In this document: in pieces, positions 16,683 through 25,976 of the stretch
Layout: every line of letters begins with the position of its first letter
Numbering within the stretch: the stretch's first letter is position 1
Assembly (NCBI GenBank): GCA_937125225.1
Contig: CAKZLE010000023.1
Location: 147,663-211,662 of the forward strand
Direction of reading: 5' to 3'
DNA: 64,000 bases
Source of the DNA: an uncultured Spirochaetia bacterium
Lineage (GTDB): Bacteria > Spirochaetota > Spirochaetia > CAKZLE01
Made by a program: the position numbers and the translations under genes
The notes under the pieces: model-generated
What the model was told of the DNA's origin: nothing
Seen by the model: only the letters and a program-made list of their open reading frames with translations
Databases searched by the model: none

Positions 16683-18152
16683 CTATTTTGAGAGGATACC
16701 TTTCATCTCATCGAACTGTTTCAGGATTGCACTGTCTTTCTGAGGTGAGACCCTATTCATGATCTGGATGACGAGGAAGTTCGCGATGAAGCCTGGTACG
16801 ATCTCATACATCTGAGCCCCGAGTCCGATCTCTTTCCAGAGAACACAGACAACAGCACCAGTGATCATTCCAGCAAGAGCCGACTTGGCAGTGGTCTTCT
16901 TGGAGAAGAGTGCCATAAGGACGACAGGACCGAAGGCCGCACCAAACCCACCCCAAGCATATGATACCAGGGAAAGAATACTGCTCTTAGGATTGAGAGC
17001 AAGGACCATGGCAAGTACGGAGATCACAATAACACAGATCCTTCCTACCCAGATGAGCTCTTTCTCAGATGCATTCTTGTTTATGATCTTCTGGTAGAAG
17101 TCCTCTGTGAGTGCAGAGGAGGATACGAGAAGCTGTGAATCGATCGTGGACATGATCGCTGAGAGGATCGCTGCTAAGAGGATCCCTCCGATCCATGGAT
17201 TAAAAAGATCTGAGATCATATAGATGAAGACCTTCTCTGCATCACCACCAGGAGCCTGTTGATACATAACCATTCCGATGAGTCCTACAAGGATCGCGCC
17301 GGCTAATGATATAAGCACCCAGATCGTTGCGATCGTTGTCGATCGTGAGAGCTCTTTCACATTTTTGATGCTCATGAACCTTGCGAGGATATGGGGTTGT
17401 CCGAAGTATCCAAGTCCCCAAGCCATAGTAGAGATGATCGCTACGACTCCCGCGATACCACTTCCGGTATCAAAGAGACTCAAGGATATATTCTTGATTT
17501 GCGCCACATTCACGATAGCCTCAGCACCACCATGAGCATTGTAGGCAACAATCGGTACGATGAGGATAGAGAAGAACATCAGAGCCCCCTGAAAGAGGTC
17601 TGTCCAGCATACGGCTAGAAAGCCTCCAAGGAAGGTATAGATAACGATGACGATACAGCCACCGATGACTGCTGAGACATACGGAATACCGAACATTGCT
17701 TCGAAGAGTTTTCCCGCACCTGCCATACCAGAAGAGGCATATATGGTAAAGAATATAAGGGTGATGACTGCTGATATCACTCGAAGAAGACCTGAAGAGT
17801 CTTTGAAACGGTTCTCAAAGAAGCTAGATAACGTCAATGAGGAGGTCTCCTCCGTGTATACTCTCAATCGAGGTGCTACGAGAATCCAGTTTAGGACAGT
17901 ACCGATAAAAAGACCGATAGCGATCCAACTCTGTCCGATACCATACAGAAAGACGGCTCCAGGAAGTCCCATGAGTAGCCATCCAGACATATCACTTGCC
18001 TGCGCAGAGAGAGCTGTTACCCAGACCCCCATAGAGCGTCCACCGAGAATATAGTCTTCTAGACTATTCGTTCGTTTGTAAAAATATAATCCGACACACA
18101 GTAGAAATATAAGATAGATAATAAATGTTATGATCGTTGCTGCATTTGCCAT
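16683..18152 (-). CDS. putP: Sodium/proline symporter (SSS family)
   Basis: 489 residues with about 13 hydrophobic segments. The N-terminus has YILGGRSMGVWVTALSAQAS followed by DMSGWLLMGLPGA, which match the PutP subgroup of Na+:solute symporters, including the SASDMSGW Na+-site region. PutP imports proline with Na+ across the cytoplasmic membrane. No putA gene is adjacent, so proline may serve osmoprotection or fermentation. A strong terminator follows the gene, so it appears to be a single-gene unit. Proline is the best substrate prediction; a related solute cannot be excluded. Confidence 0.92.
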   Translation of the reverse strand: MANAATIITFIIYLIFLLCVGLYFYKRTNSLEDYILGGRSMGVWVTALSAQASDMSGWLLMGLPGAVFLYGIGQSWIAIGLFIGTVLNWILVAPRLRVYTEETSSLTLSSFFENRFKDSSGLLRVISAVITLIFFTIYASSGMAGAGKLFEAMFGIPYVSAVIGGCIVIVIYTFLGGFLAVCWTDLFQGALMFFSILIVPIVAYNAHGGAEAIVNVAQIKNISLSLFDTGSGIAGVVAIISTMAWGLGYFGQPHILARFMSIKNVKELSRSTTIATIWVLISLAGAILVGLIGMVMYQQAPGGDAEKVFIYMISDLFNPWIGGILLAAILSAIMSTIDSQLLVSSSALTEDFYQKIINKNASEKELIWVGRICVIVISVLAMVLALNPKSSILSLVSYAWGGFGAAFGPVVLMALFSKKTTAKSALAGMITGAVVCVLWKEIGLGAQMYEIVPGFIANFLVIQIMNRVSPQKDSAILKQFDEMKGILSK

Positions 18153-18269
18153 ACATCCTCCTAATTAATCATGCTGATTCTATAGGAGAATGTATATTTA
18201 TGCAATAATTATACAGAATTTATACAATTCTATTTTTCTTTGAGATCTCTTTAAAACACGTTCCTGAAT

Positions 18270-18752
18270 CTAGCTCTTGTGCTTTTCAGCTCGAACCATC
18301 AATACAGGGACCTTTCCGGCACGTAAGACCTTATCAGTGACACTTCCAAAGGCCCATCGACTCAAACCAGAACGTCCATGAGTTGACATGGCTACGAGGT
18401 CACAGCCAAAGTCTGTCTCAGCTTTGACGATCTCTTCTGCAGGGTTGTTTCCGATCACGATATGAGTTTCGATGATCGCTCCACAACCGGAGATCTTCTT
18501 ACCAGCCTTTTTCAGGTATTCGACTGATTCCTTCTCCATCTTCTCTATCTCTTCGGGCGTGAAGGGGATGATGACCGTCCCAACCCCTCCGCTATGAACA
18601 TCAAGTTGATGAGTCAAGGTAGTGATGATGTGCAGTAGAATAACTGTTACATGCTCTGTTGGTGATAACCTGGAGATAAAACTGTTGACATATTCGAGAG
18701 CAGCTTCTCCAAGTCCTGATCCATCTAATGGAACCAAAATCTTTTCTGCCAT
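18270..18752 (-). CDS. Universal stress protein (UspA family)
   Basis: 160 residues. The start KILVPLDGSGLGEAALEYV and the C-terminal MSTHGRSGLSRWAFGS (G-x2-G-x9-G-S ATP-binding pattern) define an ATP-binding Usp domain. Such proteins act in the cytoplasm during stress or growth arrest, often beside transporters. It lies 117 bases upstream of putP on the same strand, so co-expression with the symporter is possible but not shown. Single domain, complete, confident family assignment; the physiological trigger is unknown. Confidence 0.93.
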   Translation of the reverse strand: MAEKILVPLDGSGLGEAALEYVNSFISRLSPTEHVTVILLHIITTLTHQLDVHSGGVGTVIIPFTPEEIEKMEKESVEYLKKAGKKISGCGAIIETHIVIGNNPAEEIVKAETDFGCDLVAMSTHGRSGLSRWAFGSVTDKVLRAGKVPVLMVRAEKHKS

Positions 18753-18811
18753 AGTGCTCCCCCTATGATTTAAGAATAGTCCTGTACACGTGCAAAATCA
18801 AGAGTTGGATA

Positions 18812-18836
18812 AGATATTACCTGATGAGTAATATCT
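18812..18836. terminator. Hairpin between rmuC and the Usp gene
   Basis: Perfect 9-base stem AGATATTAC (18812-18820) with GTAATATCT (18828-18836) and a 7-base loop, about 30 bases downstream of rmuC on the minus strand. No T run follows; it could be a weak terminator or an operator for the Usp gene. Confidence 0.4.
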
Positions 18837-18863
18837 GGGTGGGGGGATTATTTCTTTCGATGA

Positions 18864-20231
18864 TCAGTCTGCCTGATCTGTGAGCCTCTTTGGGATCTGC
18901 CGCTTCGTCTTGGCTCCAAGAGTCTTGATCGTCTCTGACTGTCGAACGAGATTGCCCCGCCCCTTCGAAAGTCGGTCAAAGGCCTTATCCAATGATCCTT
19001 TGGTATTCCCTAGATGTTTTTCAACCTCAAGAAGGGCCTCTACGAAAAGGGTGAACTTATCGTAGAGTTTCCCGGCCTTCTCAGCTATCTCCTGAGCATT
19101 GGCGTTCTGTCTCTCATATCGCCAGATATTCTGTATGGTCCTCAAGGTCACCATGAGGGTAGAGGGAGAGACGATGATGATATTCTTCTCATACGCATCA
19201 GTAAAGAGCCGTTTATCGGCTTCAATAGCCGTCATGAAGGCAGATTCTATAGGTATGAACATCAGAACATAATCGAGAGTCCTCACCTCTTCTAGTTCAT
19301 CGTAGTTCTTCAACGCAAGCTCTTTGATATGAGCTCTCACACTCGCTACATGACTCTTCAAACCTTTGATCATTTCCGCATCATCAACCTCTGAGGTATA
19401 CTGTTCATAGCCGACTAGGGATACCTTCGAATCAAGGATGATATCCTTCTCATCCGGGAGATGAAGAATGACATCAGGTCGTTTCCTTCGCCCTTCAGCA
19501 TCTGTGAAGGAGGTCTGAGTCTCATACTCATACCCTTTTCTTAGACCTGATTCCTCGAGAAGGCGTTCCAGTACGACCTCTCCCCAGGCTCCCTGTTTTT
19601 GAGAATCTCCTTTGAGAGCCTTCGTAAGATTAGCAGCCTCATCATTTATTCGCTTATTGAGCTCTTTGAGATTGGATATCTCATTATAGAGGGCCTGCCT
19701 GTCTCTAGCCTCTTTATCATAGACGACATCGACCCTCTCACGAAAACCCTTTATCTGGGTCTTCAACGGTTCGAGCATCTGATTGATCGATTCTCTATTA
19801 TGAGAATTGAGCCGTTCGGTAGTCGTGTTGAAGATCTGGTTCGAGATGTTCTCAAAGTCCTTTGTCAGCTCGGTCCTAGCATTCTGTAAAAGAGATATCT
19901 GCTCTTTGTGATAGAGTTCTTGAGCTTTACTCTTCTCAGTGAGACTACTATTGTCCTTCTCGAGAAGAATGATCTTATCCCTGAGGGTCTCAGTCCTGGT
20001 ATCGGCCTCTTTGAGTCTTGCCTCCATAACAGCTAACTGCTCTCTCGTTTTCTCATGAAGGCTCTTCTCAGTCTCGAGAATACCTCTCGACTTCTCTTCG
20101 TTCACCCGGTATTCTGAGGTGAGACCTGCCTGAACCTGCTTGAGTCTTCCTTTGGATAGCAACCCGATCACCAGAAAGTAACCGAAGAGTCCTCCGATCA
20201 ATAACGATATAATAATGAACACAACACCCAT
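18864..20231 (-). CDS. rmuC: DNA recombination protein RmuC
   Basis: 455 residues. A transmembrane helix at about residues 3-24 is followed by a long coiled coil (~30-190). The RmuC nuclease-like core follows, with KGDSQKQGAWGEVVLERLLE near residue 210, RRKRPDVILHLPDEKDIILDSK near 250 and MFIPIESAF near 320. The core resembles PD-(D/E)xK endonucleases (D-x(n)-DSK). RmuC limits inverted-repeat recombination, and recent work on homologues suggests anti-plasmid or phage nuclease functions. It is membrane-tethered with the coiled coil facing the cytoplasm. Same strand as uraA upstream, separated by a hairpin. Confidence 0.95.
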   Translation of the reverse strand: MGVVFIIISLLIGGLFGYFLVIGLLSKGRLKQVQAGLTSEYRVNEEKSRGILETEKSLHEKTREQLAVMEARLKEADTRTETLRDKIILLEKDNSSLTEKSKAQELYHKEQISLLQNARTELTKDFENISNQIFNTTTERLNSHNRESINQMLEPLKTQIKGFRERVDVVYDKEARDRQALYNEISNLKELNKRINDEAANLTKALKGDSQKQGAWGEVVLERLLEESGLRKGYEYETQTSFTDAEGRRKRPDVILHLPDEKDIILDSKVSLVGYEQYTSEVDDAEMIKGLKSHVASVRAHIKELALKNYDELEEVRTLDYVLMFIPIESAFMTAIEADKRLFTDAYEKNIIIVSPSTLMVTLRTIQNIWRYERQNANAQEIAEKAGKLYDKFTLFVEALLEVEKHLGNTKGSLDKAFDRLSKGRGNLVRQSETIKTLGAKTKRQIPKRLTDQAD

Positions 20232-20375
20232 GAACTGCTCCTTGAAGAGAGGATCTACCCATCTATGATAGCTTATCCAGTTGATTTACAAAAGAGAATA
20301 GAGCAATCAAAAGAGGCCCTATCTTCTTGAGTGGTAAAACACATACCTTGATTGATCCTACTTCTATAACCAACA

Positions 20376-20402
20376 AGAGCACGATCTATAAGACCGTGCT
20401 CC
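20376..20402 (-). terminator. Terminator-like hairpin after uraA
   Basis: Arms 20377-20387 and 20391-20401 pair over 11 bases (one G-U wobble on the minus strand) with a 3-base loop, 29 bases past the uraA stop. The following sequence, TTGTTGGTT, is only partly T-rich. Confidence 0.65.
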
Positions 20403-20429
20403 TGTTCTCAACTCATAAAAATCGAAAGA

Positions 20430-21722
20430 CTAATCGTCCTCTTTCTTCATAAGACTTGGAGGTAGAATAAGGTTCAGTACGATACCTACGAGAGTTGCTA
20501 GTGCAACACCACTCAGCTCGAATGTGAGTGATTCATTGATTGGGAGGTAGATCATTCCACCACCGATCCCGATAACGAGGATGACTGAAGTGATTGTAAG
20601 ATTCCTCTTACAGGAATAGTCTACACCACTCTCTACAACCGTTCTGATACCAGCACTCGCGATGATACCGAAGAGCATCATCGAGATTCCACCCATGACT
20701 GGAGTCGGGATGGTCTGGATGATAGCACCTACCTTTTGAATGAAGGAGAGTACTAGAGCGATGATGGCAGCACCACCGATTACCCATACACTATATACTT
20801 TCGAGATTGCCATTACCCCGATATTCTCACCATAGGTGGTATTTGGAGGTCCACCGAAGAGTGATGCAAAAGCGGTAGCGACACCGTCACCTGCCAGGGT
20901 TCTATGAAGGCCTGGGTCCTTATAGAAATCCTTACCCACGACCTTACTCACGACCATGGTATCACCAAGGTGTTCAGCAATAGTAGCAAGAGAGACAAGT
21001 AGGAAAGTTATGATCGGAACAAGAGCAAACTTTGGCATAGCGAACTTAGGAAGTCCGAACCATGCTGCATCATTGATTATCTGGAAGTCGATCAGTGCGA
21101 ATGCTGGGAATATGAATCCCATGATCAAGGTAAAAAGGTATCCACCGACGATCGCGATAAGTATAGGGATGACGGTAAAGAAACCTTTCATGACGATACT
21201 ACAGAAGATCGCGATCCCTAAGGTGACTACTGCGATCAGCACATAACTACCACTATAACCGTTCGCTGCATCAGCAAATGGATACATCGCCATATTCATG
21301 GCTACCGGTGCTAACTTCAATCCGATGACCATGATGACACTACCGATCACGACAGGTGGCAGCACACGGTCAAGCCAGTCCACGCCGAACTTCCTGATGA
21401 TCGCTGAAATGATCACATAGAAGATACCGACACAGAAGGAGGCTCCCATCGCATAAGCTACCCCATAAGATGCGCTGACAGTGATCAGCGGGACGATGAA
21501 TGCGAAAGAGGATCCAAGATAGGTTGGGACCTTTCCTTTAGTGATCAGGATATAGATAAGTGTACCCATACCTGAAGTGAATAAAGCGATCGATGGACTC
21601 AACCCTGTGAGCATCGGAACTAATACGGTCGAGCCAAACATAGCGAAGACATGTTGGAAACTAAGTGGGATCCATTTCTTCAGTTCTGGCTTCTGATCGA
21701 CATCGATGATTTCGTGTGACAT
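20430..21722 (-). CDS. uraA: Uracil/xanthine permease (NCS2 family)
   Basis: 430 residues with 12-14 hydrophobic segments. QHVFAMFGSTVLVPMLTG near residue 24, the SSFAFI substrate-region motif and GGPPNTTYGENIGV near residue 290 are characteristic of UraA/PyrP nucleobase:cation symporters. It imports uracil across the cytoplasmic membrane. AAGGGGAAT precedes the ATG. A strong intrinsic terminator (21792-21832) ends 70 bases before the start codon, so either the promoter is inside that short gap or the terminator acts as an attenuator of this gene. Confidence 0.93.
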   Translation of the reverse strand: MSHEIIDVDQKPELKKWIPLSFQHVFAMFGSTVLVPMLTGLSPSIALFTSGMGTLIYILITKGKVPTYLGSSFAFIVPLITVSASYGVAYAMGASFCVGIFYVIISAIIRKFGVDWLDRVLPPVVIGSVIMVIGLKLAPVAMNMAMYPFADAANGYSGSYVLIAVVTLGIAIFCSIVMKGFFTVIPILIAIVGGYLFTLIMGFIFPAFALIDFQIINDAAWFGLPKFAMPKFALVPIITFLLVSLATIAEHLGDTMVVSKVVGKDFYKDPGLHRTLAGDGVATAFASLFGGPPNTTYGENIGVMAISKVYSVWVIGGAAIIALVLSFIQKVGAIIQTIPTPVMGGISMMLFGIIASAGIRTVVESGVDYSCKRNLTITSVILVIGIGGGMIYLPINESLTFELSGVALATLVGIVLNLILPPSLMKKEDD

Positions 21723-21791
21723 ACCATTCCCCTTGTGTGTGTTTTATCGGTCAGTGTTGCAGGATGTAGCACAGTATGTCATGGTCATTAC

Positions 21792-21832
21792 AAAAAAAAA
21801 GGCCCTTCCGCTTGTCTTTAAGCAGAAAAACC
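21792..21832 (-). terminator. Strong intrinsic terminator in front of uraA
   Basis: On the minus strand a fully paired 13-base stem (21820-21832 with 21801-21813, including G-U pairs), a 6-base loop and nine T (21792-21800). It lies 84 bases after the response-regulator stop and 70 bases before uraA. It may end the two-component operon or attenuate uraA. Confidence 0.92.
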
Positions 21833-21916
21833 GTTCCTAGAATATATTCATACTGTATTCATATCTAACAATCAAACCCATGTTAGAACTATTTTTACAA
21901 TGATTCCTACATAATG

Positions 21917-22612
21917 TCAAGGAATGAAACGGTACCCTCTCCCTCTAACGGTCCTGATATGATTCGGATTCTCTGATTCTTTCAGATGAAATCGCAACTT
22001 GGCAATGTGAACATCTACTGTTCTAGTATAGATACTCGTATCATAGCCCCATACATCATCAAGAATCTGATCACGGGAGACGATCTGTTGGGGATGTAAT
22101 GCAAGATACTCAAGAAGACGATACTCCTGAGCGTTCAAAGAGATTTGGTCCTCTCCAAAGAAGAGAGATCCTTTCACACGATCCAAGGTGTAGTCCCCAA
22201 AGACTATCAGATCCGGACTCTCCTTTGATTCTGGTTGGTCAACAGGAGACTCTGCACGTCTCAAAGAGGCTTCGATCCTTGCAAGCAGCACACCCATATC
22301 AAAAGGTTTCATGACATAGTCGTCAGCCCCCTGCTGAAGACCCATGATCACATCTATATTGGTGTTTCTTGCGGTAAGCATGATGATCGGAGTCCTGATA
22401 CCATGCTCTCTCAGATGTTTACATACCGTGAATCCATCACGTCCGGGTAACATGACATCAAGAAGTATGAGATCGAACTCATGCTGTTTTGCAGCCTCTT
22501 CCCCTCTGATACCATCTCCTTTGACCTCTACCTCATATCCCTCTGCGATCAGGCGATCTTCCAAGGTCATCTGTACTCCAAGTTCATCTTCTATGATTAG
22601 TATCTTAGCCAT
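21917..22612 (-). CDS. OmpR/PhoB-family response regulator
   Basis: 231 residues. The receiver domain has acidic pocket residues E8/D9, phospho-acceptor D52 in LILLDVMLPG, a conserved T in MLTARN and K in VMKPF. The winged-helix output domain (residues ~130-231) includes LNAQEYRLLEYLALHP, DQILDDVWGYD and TVDVHIAKLR. It overlaps the upstream kinase gene by eight bases, so the two form a cognate pair. Its likely target is the divergent promoter region at 24376-24468, where four phased TTTAC repeats suit tandem OmpR-family binding. Followed by a strong terminator. Confidence 0.95.
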   Translation of the reverse strand: MAKILIIEDELGVQMTLEDRLIAEGYEVEVKGDGIRGEEAAKQHEFDLILLDVMLPGRDGFTVCKHLREHGIRTPIIMLTARNTNIDVIMGLQQGADDYVMKPFDMGVLLARIEASLRRAESPVDQPESKESPDLIVFGDYTLDRVKGSLFFGEDQISLNAQEYRLLEYLALHPQQIVSRDQILDDVWGYDTSIYTRTVDVHIAKLRFHLKESENPNHIRTVRGRGYRFIP

Positions 22613-24344
22613 TATTCTCTACCTTACAGGGGATGTTGATGGTGAACCTACATCCCGATTTCTCTATTCCATCTAATCTCTGATAGGGCGATTCCAAATC
22701 TACTTTCCCACCTAAGATAGAAACGTTCCTCTTAACGATAAACAGTCCAAGACCGCTACCTCGCTCCTGAGAGTCCCTTGATTGGGCACCTCTATAATAG
22801 GATTTCCAGATATCCTTCTGTTCCTTGAAAGATATACCGATACCATCATCTTCAACAACACACTGCAAAGTCTCTGGTTCTGAGAAGCGTATGGTAATAC
22901 GGATCTCACCATGTTTCTGGGAGTATGCATGATATACGCCATTGCTAATAAGGTTCGTGATCACTAGAGCCAATAGCTCTTTATCGGTAAGCACCTCTTT
23001 GCTAGTATTGATCTTGACCCAATGTAAAGAGATTCCCTTCTCTTCAGCAAGAATCCCCATCTGCTGCTCAATATCACCAAGTAGCCGGTCAAGCTGTAGT
23101 GGACTCTCATGATAAGTATAGACCTTCTTATCCTCGATACGGGAGAATACAAGAATATTCTCTATCATCGATCCTAACCTATGGGTCTGTTGTTTGATGA
23201 GTTTCCCGTAGGCAGGGATCCTCTCCCCTTTTATGACCCCTTCAGCAAGATTGTCTGAGGCTGACTGGATGATCGTCAAGGGGGTCCTCAACTCATGGGT
23301 GATAGATGCCGTGAACTCTCGCTCTTTCTGACGCTGACCCTGTATCCGTCTCATCTGATAGAAGAGAAGAAGACAGATGAAACCGATAAGAAGAATGAGC
23401 AGGATCCCACCGATGAACACGATACTCAGAGTACGTTCGATGGAGCTGCTATAAGATGAACTCGAGGTGAAGGAGACTCCTGCTAAGATAAAGTCAAAAT
23501 CACTAAGATGCAGGAATTCTTCAGGTGGCATCTCATTCTCAGATTTTGGTTTATTCTCGATATCAAAGGACTTCATGAAGTCTGGAAGTTTATATCCTCT
23601 ACCTAATAAGAAAGGGATGAACTGTTCAGTGGTCTCTATATAGGAATCTCCCATGAGGGCACGAACCGGATTATAATGATAATCTGTTATAATCCGACCC
23701 TGATCATCAATATAGGTGGTGAAGTCAGGGTCCTGTGGAGTGATCATCCAATTGATCTCGATATCCTGATAGACCTGTTCGATCTCGGGAAGAACACCTG
23801 TCTCAATGAAAGTGAAGAGGTCGAGTTCGATCAATATGACATATTGCTCATCGAGTGGTACCTGAATATAGACAGCTGAAGCGGTGATCGTGAGACTCTT
23901 GGTGTTACTTGCTACTCCTGCTCTTATATCGATCTCATATGGGAGAGAGACCTCTTGAAAGCCCCTCTCACTATACTGACGTATTCTATGCTCATCAGAG
24001 AGGAGATCCACATAACCTATGGTGGTAAACAGATAGTCTGATTGGCTATTTGGCCCGAACCTCTCATAAATATCAACAAGCTGATCCTCAATGACATCTT
24101 TTCTGTTTCCCGAGTTCTCGAGCATCTGATCCAACCAGTTCGTCAGCAACTCCGTTCGCTGTAGTTCTCTACTGATGATCCTGTTTATCGAGAAGATGAG
24201 AGAGTTGTATGTCTTTTGATACTCCTCCTCAGCAATTGCTGAGAACCATCGGTATTCGAGCATACCGAAAGTGAACAGGATCACGAGAAAGAGGAGGATG
24301 GTGGTTGTGATGATGAATCTACTCTTCAGCCATTTCACATTCAT
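22605..24344 (-). CDS. Sensor histidine kinase of an exporter-linked two-component system
   Basis: 579 residues. An N-terminal membrane helix (~10-28), a large extracytoplasmic sensor region (~30-300) and a second helix (~310-335) precede the kinase core. The HisKA box ITHELRTP places the phospho-accepting histidine at residue 350. The ATPase domain shows N-box NLISNGVYHAY, G1 DDGIGIS and G2 GSGLGLFIVKRN. The sensor domain has no recognised family. The kinase precedes the regulator in the operon, the reverse of the usual order. It is divergent from the tripartite ABC exporter, which it probably controls. Confidence 0.94.
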   Translation of the reverse strand: MNVKWLKSRFIITTTILLFLVILFTFGMLEYRWFSAIAEEEYQKTYNSLIFSINRIISRELQRTELLTNWLDQMLENSGNRKDVIEDQLVDIYERFGPNSQSDYLFTTIGYVDLLSDEHRIRQYSERGFQEVSLPYEIDIRAGVASNTKSLTITASAVYIQVPLDEQYVILIELDLFTFIETGVLPEIEQVYQDIEINWMITPQDPDFTTYIDDQGRIITDYHYNPVRALMGDSYIETTEQFIPFLLGRGYKLPDFMKSFDIENKPKSENEMPPEEFLHLSDFDFILAGVSFTSSSSYSSSIERTLSIVFIGGILLILLIGFICLLLFYQMRRIQGQRQKEREFTASITHELRTPLTIIQSASDNLAEGVIKGERIPAYGKLIKQQTHRLGSMIENILVFSRIEDKKVYTYHESPLQLDRLLGDIEQQMGILAEEKGISLHWVKINTSKEVLTDKELLALVITNLISNGVYHAYSQKHGEIRITIRFSEPETLQCVVEDDGIGISFKEQKDIWKSYYRGAQSRDSQERGSGLGLFIVKRNVSILGGKVDLESPYQRLDGIEKSGCRFTINIPCKVENNG

Positions 24345-24375
24345 AAGACTATCATAACGGGTTAAGCCGATTTGA

Positions 24376-24453
24376 ACTATAAAAATCTTTCTTGGGTCAT
24401 CTTCTTTTACATAATTTACATCTGATTTACCTGAGGTTTACCTTCAATAGAAC
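24376..24453. promoter_or_regulatory. Divergent control region with four phased TTTAC repeats
   Basis: TTTAC begins at 24406, 24415, 24426 and 24437 (spacings 9, 11 and 11 bases). On the minus side the array abuts a kinase promoter with -10 TATAGT (24376-24381) and poor -35 (24399-24404), as expected for an activated promoter. On the plus side a candidate is TTTACC (24426-24431) with TAGAAC (24448-24453). Direct repeats at one helical turn are typical OmpR/PhoB-family sites. Confidence 0.55.
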
Positions 24454-24487
24454 ATTTAACGGTATGTTATTCTCAGGAGGCGACTAT

Positions 24488-25963
24488 ATGAGTACAGAAG
24501 AACATATCATCCAAGTGAATAAGGTAAAACCCCATACATCTAAGAAGAAAAGAAGAAGGATCATCATCGTTTCGATCCTTTTGCTAGCATTGGCAGGAGG
24601 GGCCTACTGGTACCTCACTCAAGCAACACAACAAGAGGTCCTTACCATCTCCTCATACGATGAGATCAATGTGACGCTAGGATCATTAGTCTCGACAACA
24701 GAGGCTAGTGGTACGGTAGTACTACCCTCTCAGGTCACCATTATCAACTCAGATGATGCCTACGTAAAAGAGCTTCTCGTAACAGAAGGAGATGAGATCA
24801 CCACCGAAGATATTCTTCTCATCATGGACGTTCCTGAATATGAAGAACAGATGGAGACCTACGAGGTAGAGCTCGAACAGGCGAACATCGAACTCGACTC
24901 TCAGATCTCACAATATGATTATGACATACAGACACTGCGACTGAAGATCGCTAGAACTATAGAAGATATTGCAGGGGCTGAAGCCGATATAGAAGAGATA
25001 ACCTCTGACTCTCTCTATGAGATCAAGACACTACAACTTGAACTCGATAGACTCATAGAGGATATTGCAGAGGCGACTGTAGAGGTCGAAGAGGCTGAAG
25101 CGCTCTCGAACTTGAGGACGACCTATAGTGAGACCTATGAGAATGCCCTAGACTCACTCGAAGCTCTGATAGAGAACAAAGAGGACCTAGAGGCACAATT
25201 GGCCGAGACCTATGCAGATACCTATGAAGGTGCCGTAGAGACTCTTGAGGCACTGAAAGAGAATCATGAGGATTACGAATCTGAACTCACACAGACGATC
25301 GCAGAACGTGAATACTATATAGCTAAACAGAACTCGAACATAAGACAGATCGCACTCAACATCTCTCAACTTGAAGAGGAGATTGCAGATCTTCATCTCA
25401 CGAGTCCTATCGCAGGTGAGATCCTGAGCATAAATGAGGATGCTGAGATCATCGGTAACTACCTAGATTCATCAACCTCTCTGTTCATCGTAGCGGACCG
25501 ATCCGATGTCTATGTCGATCTTGATATCTATGAGCAATACTCATCACTTCTCGAGATTGGAGATCCGGTAGAGCTCACCATAGGTACAGAGACCATGGAA
25601 TCAGAGATCATCAAGATCGGGAAGGTCGCATCCCTTGATTCAGATGGCTTGAGTGCTACGATCACTATCAGAGTCCGTCCGATCACAGATACCGTACTCA
25701 ACCCTGGTGCATCTGCAGTATCAAGTATCATACTTGGTATCCAGGAGAATGCGTTGCTCCTTCCAAGAGGAGCCTATCTGACGACCGGTAATCAGAAGTA
25801 CCTGTATGTCATTGAAGGTGATAAGGCCTATAAGACAGAGGTATCCTTCGGTGATATCGAAGGAAACAGTGTAGAGATACTCAGTGGAGTCGATGCAGGT
25901 GATACGATCATCACATCCTCTTATTCGAATTTCATCGGTGAAGATGTCATCCAATTACAGTAA
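24488..25963 (+). CDS. HlyD/MacA-type periplasmic adaptor of an ABC exporter
   Basis: 491 residues from the ATG at 24488, seven bases after AGGAGG; an in-frame codon at 24392 was rejected. A basic cytoplasmic tail precedes one membrane helix (~28-43). A lipoyl-like half, EASGTVVLP...VTEGDEI, follows, then a very acidic coiled-coil hairpin (~115-310), the second lipoyl half (TSPIAGEILSI) and beta-barrel/membrane-proximal domains. It should bridge the inner-membrane ABC transporter to the TolC-like protein. The coiled coil contains two pairs of internal repeats (see findings), suggesting lengthening. First gene of a five-gene operon. Confidence 0.93.
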   Translation: MSTEEHIIQVNKVKPHTSKKKRRRIIIVSILLLALAGGAYWYLTQATQQEVLTISSYDEINVTLGSLVSTTEASGTVVLPSQVTIINSDDAYVKELLVTEGDEITTEDILLIMDVPEYEEQMETYEVELEQANIELDSQISQYDYDIQTLRLKIARTIEDIAGAEADIEEITSDSLYEIKTLQLELDRLIEDIAEATVEVEEAEALSNLRTTYSETYENALDSLEALIENKEDLEAQLAETYADTYEGAVETLEALKENHEDYESELTQTIAEREYYIAKQNSNIRQIALNISQLEEEIADLHLTSPIAGEILSINEDAEIIGNYLDSSTSLFIVADRSDVYVDLDIYEQYSSLLEIGDPVELTIGTETMESEIIKIGKVASLDSDGLSATITIRVRPITDTVLNPGASAVSSIILGIQENALLLPRGAYLTTGNQKYLYVIEGDKAYKTEVSFGDIEGNSVEILSGVDAGDTIITSSYSNFIGEDVIQLQ

Positions 25964-25976
25964 CAAGGAGAGAATC

